Below, piece after piece: positions 7,284-14,848 of a DNA stretch of 45,650 nucleotides (the stretch's first letter is position 1; every line of letters begins with the position of its first letter). Below the pieces are notes generated by a model. It ran no database searches. It was not told where the DNA came from and saw only the letters and a list, made by a program, of their open reading frames with translations. The stretch is from a virus. The translations under genes were made by a program, and so were the position numbers. The DNA is taken from positions 1-45,650 of IMG/VR virus record IMGVR_UViG_3300025674_000078. One strand, given 5' to 3'.

Positions 7284-10200
7284 ATGAACGGGCTATACCG
7301 CTGCAGGTGTGCGGTAGGCTATAGGCCGTATACTAGTGACAAACTAATCCTGTTTTCCGAGAAACAGGTAGTCAGCGCTTCAGTAAACCTTCAATGGGAC
7401 CCTAATGGGCTGGTGATGAACGCCGACGCTATGACCGAAGCTACGCAGTTTGTTACTGCGTTGTCTGGGTCGACGGCTAGTATAACCTTATCCGACCCTT
7501 ATATGACCGGGGTAGCCTGGGCTGCCCTGTTCGATTCTGCTGCGGCGTATACGAATACCAGCCATGCTGCAGCGAATCACATTATGCTGCCTGCTTGTAA
7601 GGAGGGGGAGAGCCCGGAATCGAATTTGTGCAGGCGTTTTCAGGAGATCGAAGACCCCAGGCTGAGAAAAAGCGGCTTCGGTGACTTCGCACATATATTG
7701 GTAACTTACTACTACGAAGTGGCCGGTACGAAGGTGGCGTTAGACACTTATTTTAGGCTACAAAGTTTCTCAATTAAGCATGGTAAATCCTACCCTCAAG
7801 TCTCCCTTCAAGGTGTAGACCCTCAGGTCGTGGCATTCAACCAATCTTTGGGAAACTTTCAATTCGAGGAGAACAAATCTCTGGAGGAGAATCTAAAAAA
7901 CGTAGTAGAAGAACTGGGATACACGCCCTCCTTCTGTACAGATCCGACTGATACGGAGACCAAGAAGTATATAATGCCCAGGTCGTTTAAGGAGAGAAAT
8001 ATTACGGCGGGGGAAATGATAAAGAAGTATCTGAGCAGTGTAGGTGGCAGCTCTAATTCTTTGCCGGTAAAAGAATACGCTAAGAAGATATCTTTGTGTA
8101 CCAGAGCTAATGTAAATCAGGGATGTTCCGTATTTTACCTGGGCAAAGGACTTTATGAAGGGTATACCATCACCGGTCAAGTCCCTACTAACCTCTTGAA
8201 CCTGAACCTGGAGAACGACCTGTCCAGAGGTCTAGGATATAACTACGATAAACTCCCACTGCGGGAGAATAAGTCATACACGATTGATGAGATTTACAAA
8301 GAGAAGAGGAATGCAAAACTAAAAGACGCCCGGACCGATCTGACTAGTTTCCCCAACCAGTTCGAGACTCTCAACAAGAGGTTTTCAGATAATCAGACGG
8401 GCAGCGGGTACGTGTGGAATTCTGCAGGCCCGCAGGTGACGACTGAAAAGAAGAAAAAGACTAACTTCCATGGCATCGGTATCAACGGTGACGCTCCCAT
8501 ATCGTTTTTGGACGGCATAGTGGCATCTGTTGCCAAGGATGGAGGACTAATCATCATAGCGACGAATTACTTCCTGCGCTACTGCGATGAGAACAAGAAG
8601 TGTAGGAATAGTGTTATCATGCAGGAGACTGTCAATCTATCCAGTATAGAGGAGAGGTTGAGAAAAGTTGGCGCCCCTGTGGAGATGAATGAGCAGGTGG
8701 GGACTGCGACTAGTGAGAAGCCCGAGTTTACTCGATTCTACATTTCCGCTATTAGTTCTTCGGATAAGATAACTTTGTCCCCTGCTTTGGTGTGGAAATA
8801 TGCCGTACCAGTTAAACCGTTAACTGACCAGGAGAAGAAAGATATCGATCTCAGGGGGGATAAGCCCTCGGGACCGGTAAGTAATTCGGGTCAGGGTTCT
8901 GTTATTGGGAGAGTGGGAAATACCGGGCGTAGCACCAATCCTCATTTACACGCTGAATACGAACCCCCCAGACCAATCACTAAAGAAGACCTTGAGGGGA
9001 TTATAGAAATTGGAGGTAAACCTCCTTCGTTTTGGAAAGAAACGTCTGGATACGGGGCTCAAGAAGAATTCAGAACTAAACCCCACAATGGGGTAGATTT
9101 GGCCGGAGACTCAGTAGATATAAATAATCAACCTATAACCCTCCTTAATGGTAAAATAATAGCTACTGGCTCTGAAAGTGGCTTTGGGAACTATGTGGTA
9201 ATAGATACCCCTAAAGGAAAAATTCTCCTGGCTCATCTGGCAGACGGATCGACTAAAGGTGTCCAGGGAACCAGCTCCAGTGTCGGGTCGAAGTACGGCA
9301 CCGGAGTTCAAGGCGCTCCTGCTGTGAACGGTGCGGAGATATCAACGGAGTTTAAAGGTGTTCCCCGTGCCCTAAGAATCGTACCAGGAAGAACTATCTT
9401 ATCGCTGATTACCAACTACGATGAGTGGGTAGAGCAAGGGAGGCCGAGTACAATCGATCCGGAAATATGGATAGCAGACAGGTTTTCTAAGTGGTTTGTT
9501 AAAAGTGCCCGCTATCAGTGGGGTAAAGGAGACCTTAGAGTATCGATAACAGGAATTACAGATTGGGGGAATACTACAGCGAGGATATTAGTCCCTTCGT
9601 TTGAAGATTATATGTCCTCCGGAGACTTTAATGTCGCGAAAGATTACTACGGGTATATAAGATCGGTAGGAGATTTGTGCTGGAGACTTAAGGACGGGAA
9701 AACCTCCTGCGAAGTTTTCTGTTCCGAAGCACAGAAAATTGAGAATTTCCTCAAAGCGGGAAGATCGGGGAGTAAAACGAGTGTTAATAGTCAGTTCCCT
9801 CCGGCAAACTGCCAATATAGAGGGACTAAATATCCCCCGGATAAAGTGAATGCGATTATAAACGCTGCGAAGCAGGCGGGGATAAATACGAAGGCGGGCT
9901 ATGCCGGAGTCGTTGGAAACGCACTGGTGGAGTCTGGAACTAATCTCGACCCGGCTATAGAAAACATAGAAGGTAGCGGTGCTTTTGGAATTTTCCAGTG
10001 GAAAGATAGTAGAAGGGCAAATCTCGAGAAATTTGCTAGAGAATCCGGCAGATCAGCGTCTGATTTTAGTACTCAAATGTCATTTTTTGTAGCAGAACTG
10101 AATCCGAACAGCCCTTATTACGATTCTACTTCAGATGCAGCAGCCCCCGGCGGGAATCTTGCCCAAGCTATGAACTCTGCCAAAAGTCCAGAAGAAGCCG

Positions 10201-10307
10201 CTGCGTTGTTCAACGCGGCATATGAGAGAGCTCCGGGCCAAGGAGAAGGTCCGAGGCAAAACTATGCCATAGAGATCTTTAGCGAAATGGACTGTGTAGA
10301 GGAATGA
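7284..10307 (+). CDS. Baseplate hub/tail protein with permuted M23 peptidase and tail lysozyme domains
   Basis: 1007 residues. Residues about 30-520 look like a tail hub (beta-rich, late-control-D/gp27-like by character only). Residues about 535-660 carry all M23 metallopeptidase signatures but in swapped order: GRVGNTGRSTNPHLH (H554, H556) comes before HNGVD (H601, D605) and AHLADG (H651). Residues about 665-800 return to hub-like sequence. Residues about 845-1000 match the phage tail lysozyme family, with catalytic-type glutamate E883 in NALVESG and then GAFGIFQWKDSRR. Such proteins open peptidoglycan during DNA injection. It starts two bases after the previous stop and shares an ATGA overlap with the next gene. 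Confidence 0.85.
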   Translation: MNGLYRCRCAVGYRPYTSDKLILFSEKQVVSASVNLQWDPNGLVMNADAMTEATQFVTALSGSTASITLSDPYMTGVAWAALFDSAAAYTNTSHAAANHIMLPACKEGESPESNLCRRFQEIEDPRLRKSGFGDFAHILVTYYYEVAGTKVALDTYFRLQSFSIKHGKSYPQVSLQGVDPQVVAFNQSLGNFQFEENKSLEENLKNVVEELGYTPSFCTDPTDTETKKYIMPRSFKERNITAGEMIKKYLSSVGGSSNSLPVKEYAKKISLCTRANVNQGCSVFYLGKGLYEGYTITGQVPTNLLNLNLENDLSRGLGYNYDKLPLRENKSYTIDEIYKEKRNAKLKDARTDLTSFPNQFETLNKRFSDNQTGSGYVWNSAGPQVTTEKKKKTNFHGIGINGDAPISFLDGIVASVAKDGGLIIIATNYFLRYCDENKKCRNSVIMQETVNLSSIEERLRKVGAPVEMNEQVGTATSEKPEFTRFYISAISSSDKITLSPALVWKYAVPVKPLTDQEKKDIDLRGDKPSGPVSNSGQGSVIGRVGNTGRSTNPHLHAEYEPPRPITKEDLEGIIEIGGKPPSFWKETSGYGAQEEFRTKPHNGVDLAGDSVDINNQPITLLNGKIIATGSESGFGNYVVIDTPKGKILLAHLADGSTKGVQGTSSSVGSKYGTGVQGAPAVNGAEISTEFKGVPRALRIVPGRTILSLITNYDEWVEQGRPSTIDPEIWIADRFSKWFVKSARYQWGKGDLRVSITGITDWGNTTARILVPSFEDYMSSGDFNVAKDYYGYIRSVGDLCWRLKDGKTSCEVFCSEAQKIENFLKAGRSGSKTSVNSQFPPANCQYRGTKYPPDKVNAIINAAKQAGINTKAGYAGVVGNALVESGTNLDPAIENIEGSGAFGIFQWKDSRRANLEKFARESGRSASDFSTQMSFFVAELNPNSPYYDSTSDAAAPGGNLAQAMNSAKSPEEAAALFNAAYERAPGQGEGPRQNYAIEIFSEMDCVEE

Positions 10308-10825
10308 TAGCAAGGGTACTGCTGGGGTTGTTTTTTCGAGAAATCCTGCAAGAGTCTGCTAAAAAGATAGTTAAAGAGCAGACTACTAGGCAGCTCTCGG
10401 ACTCCGTGAGAGTAGAGTTTCTCCGTGCTGTCACTGAGGGGTATACCAAAGAGCTAACCCATAACATCGGTCAATACGTCCGCTCCCTGGGCGCTGTCAG
10501 CGTCGAGGTTAGTAGCGACAATGCAGGGGAACGCCTACTCTCCGCACTTCAAACTTCTCTGCAGGCACTAGAAATTGAGCTGGAGAGTCAAGGTCCAGAG
10601 TCTCCGGTAATACAATACTTACAGAGAAGGTATGGCGAGGAATCCGCCACTCTTGTGGGGAGAGAAAGCCGGCCAGTTTACTCGATGGTATCGGGATACG
10701 ATCCCCGATCTTTCCCCGACCAGCCCTGGCTCAACAGAGTGCTCGAGGAATCCCCCGAGGTGACAGAAATCCTAGCCGAAGAGGCGTCCAGAGTCTTCGA
10801 TCTAGTTTTTCCCGAAGTACTTTGA
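10304..10825 (+). CDS. Conserved-looking hypothetical protein downstream of hub
   Basis: 173 residues, mostly helical by composition, rich in Glu, Arg and Leu, without a recognised domain, signal peptide or membrane segment. Its ATG overlaps the stop of the hub gene (ATGA), so translation is probably coupled and the protein may be a chaperone or partner of the hub. Its 3' end converges on the HNH nuclease gene and overlaps it by 24 bases. The function is unknown. Confidence 0.65.
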   Translation: MIARVLLGLFFREILQESAKKIVKEQTTRQLSDSVRVEFLRAVTEGYTKELTHNIGQYVRSLGAVSVEVSSDNAGERLLSALQTSLQALEIELESQGPESPVIQYLQRRYGEESATLVGRESRPVYSMVSGYDPRSFPDQPWLNRVLEESPEVTEILAEEASRVFDLVFPEVL

Positions 10826-11497
10826 CCCCTTCGACGTATTTTCCGAAGCATCGAGGACTTGGAACTCAGCATGGAAGGAGTGATAGTCAAACCAGCTCTC
10901 TGCCATATCGACAGACTCCAGTTTACAAGTAGCTCCTCGGCATTTTACCGGAATCGTCTCAAGATCGTACTGATTCTCTCTGCACCACTCCTCGACTAAT
11001 CGGATAAACGGGTAGACGTGGTCGACATGATACGGTCCGAGGATCGGTTTCCCACTAAGGGACGATTTAATCAGCCTCTGACCCTTAAACCTATTCCTAT
11101 ACTCCTGTATCTGAGGTTCAATAACCCCTCTTAACGCTCTGATAGCGTTTTTTCTATTCTCCTTAGCTGGATCTGGGATAGTTGACTTGGGGAAAATAGA
11201 GTCCATGACATACTTCTTGCCCACCCAAACCTCGTGACCCGAGTTAGGAGTTACAAGAACAACCCCTTTGACGCGTTTTCCATTAAACACCTTCTTGACC
11301 ACTTTGTAGTCCACCTTACCCCTAGACATGATTCTCGAAAATCGAGGTATCCTTATTAAAACGTCAGAAAGAAACGAATAATCTGACCTCGAAACACTCA
11401 GTCCGGGTTCATAGCCAGCAACTATCTCCGACCATTTAGCAGAGAACTGCTTTTTATTGTACTGTTGACCGAGTACTTCTACGTATCTGATAGACAT
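10802..11497 (-). CDS. HNH-like nuclease, DUF3223-type
   Basis: 231 residues. The C-terminal half contains YHVDHVYPF (His157, Asp159, His160) followed by LVEEW, then WFDYH, AEFQVLDASEN and a basic KG segment. This pattern resembles the DUF3223 family, which has an HNH-type zinc/nuclease fold. The N-terminal 110 residues are unassigned. It is the last gene of the leftward unit and overlaps the sigma-factor gene by 19 bases, so the two are probably translated together. It may be a homing-type nuclease that settled next to the sigma gene, or a DNA-processing enzyme. The family call is by motif only. Confidence 0.65.
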   Translation of the reverse strand: MSIRYVEVLGQQYNKKQFSAKWSEIVAGYEPGLSVSRSDYSFLSDVLIRIPRFSRIMSRGKVDYKVVKKVFNGKRVKGVVLVTPNSGHEVWVGKKYVMDSIFPKSTIPDPAKENRKNAIRALRGVIEPQIQEYRNRFKGQRLIKSSLSGKPILGPYHVDHVYPFIRLVEEWCRENQYDLETIPVKCRGATCKLESVDMAESWFDYHSFHAEFQVLDASENTSKGSKYFGKN

Positions 11498-12192
11498 GGG
11501 ACTTCTAAAACTTTACTCAGAATCCTCTGAGTCTCCTCTTTAATATGGTGTTGACTATTAATCCCAGGGTAATTTCTGAATATAGTGGAGTTAGCCCGTT
11601 TATTGACGTATACGTCATTGAGAAATTGATATTCTTTCTCGGGTAAATCGGCCAACTTTACCAGAATGTTGGAGTATTCAGATAGCATTTTGTCGATACT
11701 ATCTTCCCGGGGATTTTCATCTTCGAAGGGCACCTCAGTGTCCTCGTTTATCTCTTGATACGTGACCTGATATGCCCTCCTGGTCTCCCGTATCAACGAC
11801 TCCTTTAGCCCGGTCATTTCGGCCACTTCATGGTCGGGAATTTCCGGATTTGCACCTATAATCTTCCGTATTTTTATATACGTATCAGCATAAGTCCGAG
11901 GGACCTTAATCATTCTCGAGCTGTCTCTGAGATAGTTCAAGAGCTGAAAAGTAAGCGACCTGTTTAGCCAGGTACTAAAGTTGGCTTTCTCCGGATCCCA
12001 CTTGTCGTACAATTTGACCATAGCCTCAAGAGCTACTGATCTCAGTTCTTCAAACGGAAGTCCGCTAAAGCCCGAAACTTTCCTAGCTGCATGAGAGGCT
12101 TTCCACATATTCTCGCGAATATGCATCTCTCTGGTTCTTTCATACTCCGATCGTCTAACCCCCTTGAGGTTTTCTAATTCTACCGGTCTCAT
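11479..12192 (-). CDS. Phage-encoded sigma-70-family RNA polymerase sigma factor
   Basis: 237 residues. Region 2 spans about 30-100: KLYDKWDPEKANFSTWLNRS followed by QLLNYLRDSSRMIKVPR, the classic core-binding and -10 recognition segment with the RD..xIKVPR ending. A region-3-like helix-turn-helix (EIPDHEVAEMTGLKESLI, about 117-134) and a region 4 (about 175-228: LADLPEKEYQFLNDVY then a helical HTH ending QRILSKVLEV) follow. It should bind host core RNA polymerase and redirect it to phage promoters. The natural target candidate is the GTTGAAAGC motif. Its ATG overlaps the thioredoxin-like stop (ATGA), and a good host-type promoter lies before that gene. Confidence 0.88.
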   Translation of the reverse strand: MRPVELENLKGVRRSEYERTREMHIRENMWKASHAARKVSGFSGLPFEELRSVALEAMVKLYDKWDPEKANFSTWLNRSLTFQLLNYLRDSSRMIKVPRTYADTYIKIRKIIGANPEIPDHEVAEMTGLKESLIRETRRAYQVTYQEINEDTEVPFEDENPREDSIDKMLSEYSNILVKLADLPEKEYQFLNDVYVNKRANSTIFRNYPGINSQHHIKEETQRILSKVLEVPCLSDT

Positions 12193-12512
12193 TTAATGTT
12201 CTTTAGTACAAAATCTTTAATCTGAGTAGCAGACATAATGCCTTCACCGTTGAAGGCGATTAGGTTGCATTCTTCGTCGAAGATGGCGAACTCTGGGGTC
12301 CCGTTGCCCGATTCTCCGGGTACCAGAGACTCTAGGAATTCCCAGTTGTCATCAAGGACGTTAAATTCTCCCCAGCCAACCCTGAGCTCAGGGTATTCTT
12401 CTGCTATTTCACCTGCAACTCGGGCGAAAATCGGCGCCATGGCTTCGCAGGCGGGGCAGCCCGGTTGTCGAAACAAAACTACGCGGTAACGGAACTCTTG
12501 AGTGTCAATCAT
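12189..12512 (-). CDS. Thioredoxin-like protein (CPAC)
   Basis: 107 residues from the ATG at 12512. Redox motif CPAC (Cys19, Cys22) after a VVLFRQPG strand, and the cis-proline loop as NGTPEFAIFD, both typical of the thioredoxin fold. An upstream in-frame ATG at 12557 would add 15 residues, but the promoter -10 (12542-12547) lies inside that extension, so 12512 is preferred. There is no clear Shine-Dalgarno. It is cotranscribed and ATGA-coupled with the sigma factor. It may reduce ribonucleotide reductase or another phage protein, or redox-control the neighbouring regulator. The partner is not shown by the sequence. Confidence 0.85.
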   Translation of the reverse strand: MIDTQEFRYRVVLFRQPGCPACEAMAPIFARVAGEIAEEYPELRVGWGEFNVLDDNWEFLESLVPGESGNGTPEFAIFDEECNLIAFNGEGIMSATQIKDFVLKNIK

Positions 12513-12541
12513 AAAGGAAAGTTGTAGACTAATACAGGTGT

Positions 12542-12570
12542 ATTGTAGCACATACATTAGGGATTGTTAA
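12542..12570 (-). promoter_or_regulatory. Host-type promoter for thioredoxin-like and sigma-factor genes
   Basis: Leftward -35 TTAACA (12570-12565), 17-base spacer, -10 TACAAT (12547-12542) with a TGC extension. It differs from the sigma-70 consensus at one base in each hexamer and is the best promoter seen in the window. It implies that the host polymerase can transcribe the phage sigma gene. Confidence 0.7.
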
Positions 12571-13255
12571 GAGTCCACTTTTTATGGTGAGGTCGTTTTT
12601 TGTTGGCAACCTCACTTAAGTGCCCTGCGTTAAGATTTTGCTCAGGGAACATTTTAATTAGCTCAAAAAGGGATTTTTGTAGAACCTCTCCGTGAACAGG
12701 GTGATACCAGTCTCTAGGTGTGTATCTAGGGTTATTTTTCCCAGACCTCTTTTCGGACATTTTTGCCTTGGTCTCCTCTGTATGCTTTTTACCATACATA
12801 GGGTGACTCTCTCCCGTTTTACCGTACAAGTGGTTATTTTCCCCCGATTTAGCCTTAGATATTTTCTTTCTGGTTTCCTCAGAAATCACTCGACCACGAG
12901 AAGCTTTGGATAAATTCTTTCTATGCTCTTCACTATGCTTTTTACCTAGACGGGCCTTAGACAGTTTTGCCCTGGTTTCTTCCGACACAACTAAACCACG
13001 AACTCCTTCTCCCCCATTAGTCAGATTCCGTAAGATTCCTGTCCCAAGGTCCTTCCTGCCGTAAAACGCAATCAGCTCCCTCTCAATCTCGCAAGCTTTT
13101 TCCCACTCAAGACTCTCGTGAAGTATTACTATCCTGTCTCTTGGAGGAGGACCACCACAACTCCTCCTGCCTGTATAAGGCCTCTGAGGCTTACCAATCC
13201 CGATATAGTACGGAGTCCTGTCTTCTCTAACCCACTGATAAACGACTGTGTCCAT
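12557..13255 (-). CDS. GIY-YIG homing endonuclease with NUMOD3 repeats
   Basis: 232 residues. The N-terminus (VYQWVREDRTPYYIGIGK, then R and a C-terminal ELIAFYG glutamate helix) matches the GIY-YIG nuclease fold. The middle has helical SEETRAKLSKA and SEEHRKNLSKA repeats and NUMOD3 DNA-binding motifs (GENNHLYGK, GESHPMYGK, SGKNNPRY). The C-terminal about 60 residues are a DNA-binding region. It is a free-standing homing endonuclease placed 12 bases after the terminase stop, probably spreading into alleles near the terminase or sigma region. Its stop overlaps the alternative ATG of the next frame. Confidence 0.88.
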   Translation of the reverse strand: MDTVVYQWVREDRTPYYIGIGKPQRPYTGRRSCGGPPPRDRIVILHESLEWEKACEIERELIAFYGRKDLGTGILRNLTNGGEGVRGLVVSEETRAKLSKARLGKKHSEEHRKNLSKASRGRVISEETRKKISKAKSGENNHLYGKTGESHPMYGKKHTEETKAKMSEKRSGKNNPRYTPRDWYHPVHGEVLQKSLFELIKMFPEQNLNAGHLSEVANKKRPHHKKWTLNNP

Positions 13256-13267
13256 AGCGTAGAGATG

Positions 13268-14848
13268 TTACAGATACGTGGTTTTCAAAGAGCCACGGCC
13301 CAGCATTGAAGTAAGCCGTTGATTACCCCCAGAGTAATTCGCCTGAGGTAGCTGTATTCGGCTTCCTCCATGCGCCGCTTTCCCACTCCCCATAATTTCA
13401 TCTCTAAATACTTTAATTGCCAACACAAAGCTATCAACAAAATCGTCGTGTTTAGTAAATGGAAAGGCTGTCAGCTCAGACATCAATTCTCCAAGGTTAG
13501 GGATCTCAGAATAAATAGAAATTCGACCCTCTTCAGCAATAGGGGCTGCCTCATTAGCGCGAGCTACTTTGTCTTTCGTGGGGATAACTTCTTTTACCGG
13601 CATCTGCAGCTCTTTGCGGAGCATCTGTATAAGAGGCAGACCCGAAGCTCTCGCCTCAATATAAAGCGCTCTGACCTTCCATGTCTTAAGCCACAACGGC
13701 ATTGATTTCAGCAGCTCAGGGAACTCCGCCCTCTCTTTGTAAACGTGGAGCAGGTGAAGCTTTCTGGTTTTTCTGACAACCCCTAGTATGCAAATAACGG
13801 AAGAATCATTCATTTCACCTTTTTTTAGCGCCGTATCAGCCGTAGCATAGATGTACTCGTAATTTTCTTTGTTCTTATCATGATACTCGAACCAGAAATC
13901 TTTAAATATCGCCCCGCTCTCGCCACTAGGACGACCCTGGTACAGGACTTCGAAGGTTTTCGGATCCTGTTTTTTAATACTCTCTAAAGCAGAGGTAGGG
14001 AAGAACTCTGGCCAATGAGATTCGTTAAGTTTTCTACCCAGAGGATCAGTGTCTTCATCGGTACAAAGGGCCGGAACATTGAGCTGTAGCCAGCCTTCCG
14101 GGTCACTGGTAATAAGTCTTCCAGAAACATCCTCTTTGTGGAACCTGGTTCCAATACTTGCGACGCAGTTGTTTGGTAGACCTCTAGTCAAAAACTGAGT
14201 TGCAGTCCAGGAAAAAGTAGATTCAAGAACCTGGGCTGAATTACCGTCTTCGAGCAAGTCGTCTAATATTCCGATACCGGGTAAATCATCCTCACTGATA
14301 ACTCCGTAGCCAAAACCAGTGACACCGCCTCCGGCCGATGCGGACATTATCAGCCCGCCTTGCTCGGATCTTATAGTTTTTAGGTTAGAGTTTCTCTCTA
14401 ACACTTCGCACTCCGGGAATACCCAGTGAAATGCCTCGCTTGTAGTATAGGCTAGAATAGAACGGCTGGCCTCTTGGCTGAGTTTTAAAGCGTAAGAAGC
14501 CAAAATAAATTGCGAAGTAGGACTTCTGCCAAGCTGCCAAGTAGGCATCAGTTTTGACAAGAGAAGAGATTTGCCAGTCCTGGGAGGAAGGGATATCACC
14601 GTTCTTCGATACTTCGTATCGCCATCGCAGATACCTTGGACATAATCACATATCAAAGAGTGGACTTTATAAGGTTTAAATATTCCATTAATACCTATTT
14701 CTCTCGTAATAAACTTAGCAAAAGTAGTAAATTCAGTTCGGCATCGAAGCCTGAGCAGTTCTTTCTTATCGCTGTTAGACAAGCTCTCTATATCCTTAGA
14801 CATCTCGAGGACTAACTGCTTCTCTCTGTCCCTCTCTTTTTTATTCAC
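13268..14848 (-). CDS. terL: Terminase large subunit
   Basis: 526 residues. ATPase domain: Walker A-like LPPRTGKS (87-94) and Walker B GILDD (D196, D197). RNase H-like nuclease domain: ATADTALKKGE (D338), LYIEARASG (E398) and KHDDFVDSF (D468, D469, D472). This is the motor and headful/cos nuclease that packages DNA into the procapsid. Length is normal. It lies in the middle of the leftward tail operon rather than beside portal and capsid genes, and no small subunit is recognisable next to it. Its start overlaps the preceding gene by 8 bases. Confidence 0.95.
   Translation of the reverse strand: MNKKERDREKQLVLEMSKDIESLSNSDKKELLRLRCRTEFTTFAKFITREIGINGIFKPYKVHSLICDYVQGICDGDTKYRRTVISLPPRTGKSLLLSKLMPTWQLGRSPTSQFILASYALKLSQEASRSILAYTTSEAFHWVFPECEVLERNSNLKTIRSEQGGLIMSASAGGGVTGFGYGVISEDDLPGIGILDDLLEDGNSAQVLESTFSWTATQFLTRGLPNNCVASIGTRFHKEDVSGRLITSDPEGWLQLNVPALCTDEDTDPLGRKLNESHWPEFFPTSALESIKKQDPKTFEVLYQGRPSGESGAIFKDFWFEYHDKNKENYEYIYATADTALKKGEMNDSSVICILGVVRKTRKLHLLHVYKERAEFPELLKSMPLWLKTWKVRALYIEARASGLPLIQMLRKELQMPVKEVIPTKDKVARANEAAPIAEEGRISIYSEIPNLGELMSELTAFPFTKHDDFVDSFVLAIKVFRDEIMGSGKAAHGGSRIQLPQANYSGGNQRLTSMLGRGSLKTTYL

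Noticed and set aside
10805-10850. Short inverted repeat (CTTCG/CGAAG) near the convergent gene ends
   Set aside because: The stem is only five pairs, the loop is long and there is no proper U-tract on either strand; too weak to call a terminator.
12513-12557. Longer start of the thioredoxin-like protein
   Set aside because: A well-formed -10 element lies inside this stretch, and the thioredoxin fold begins after 12512.
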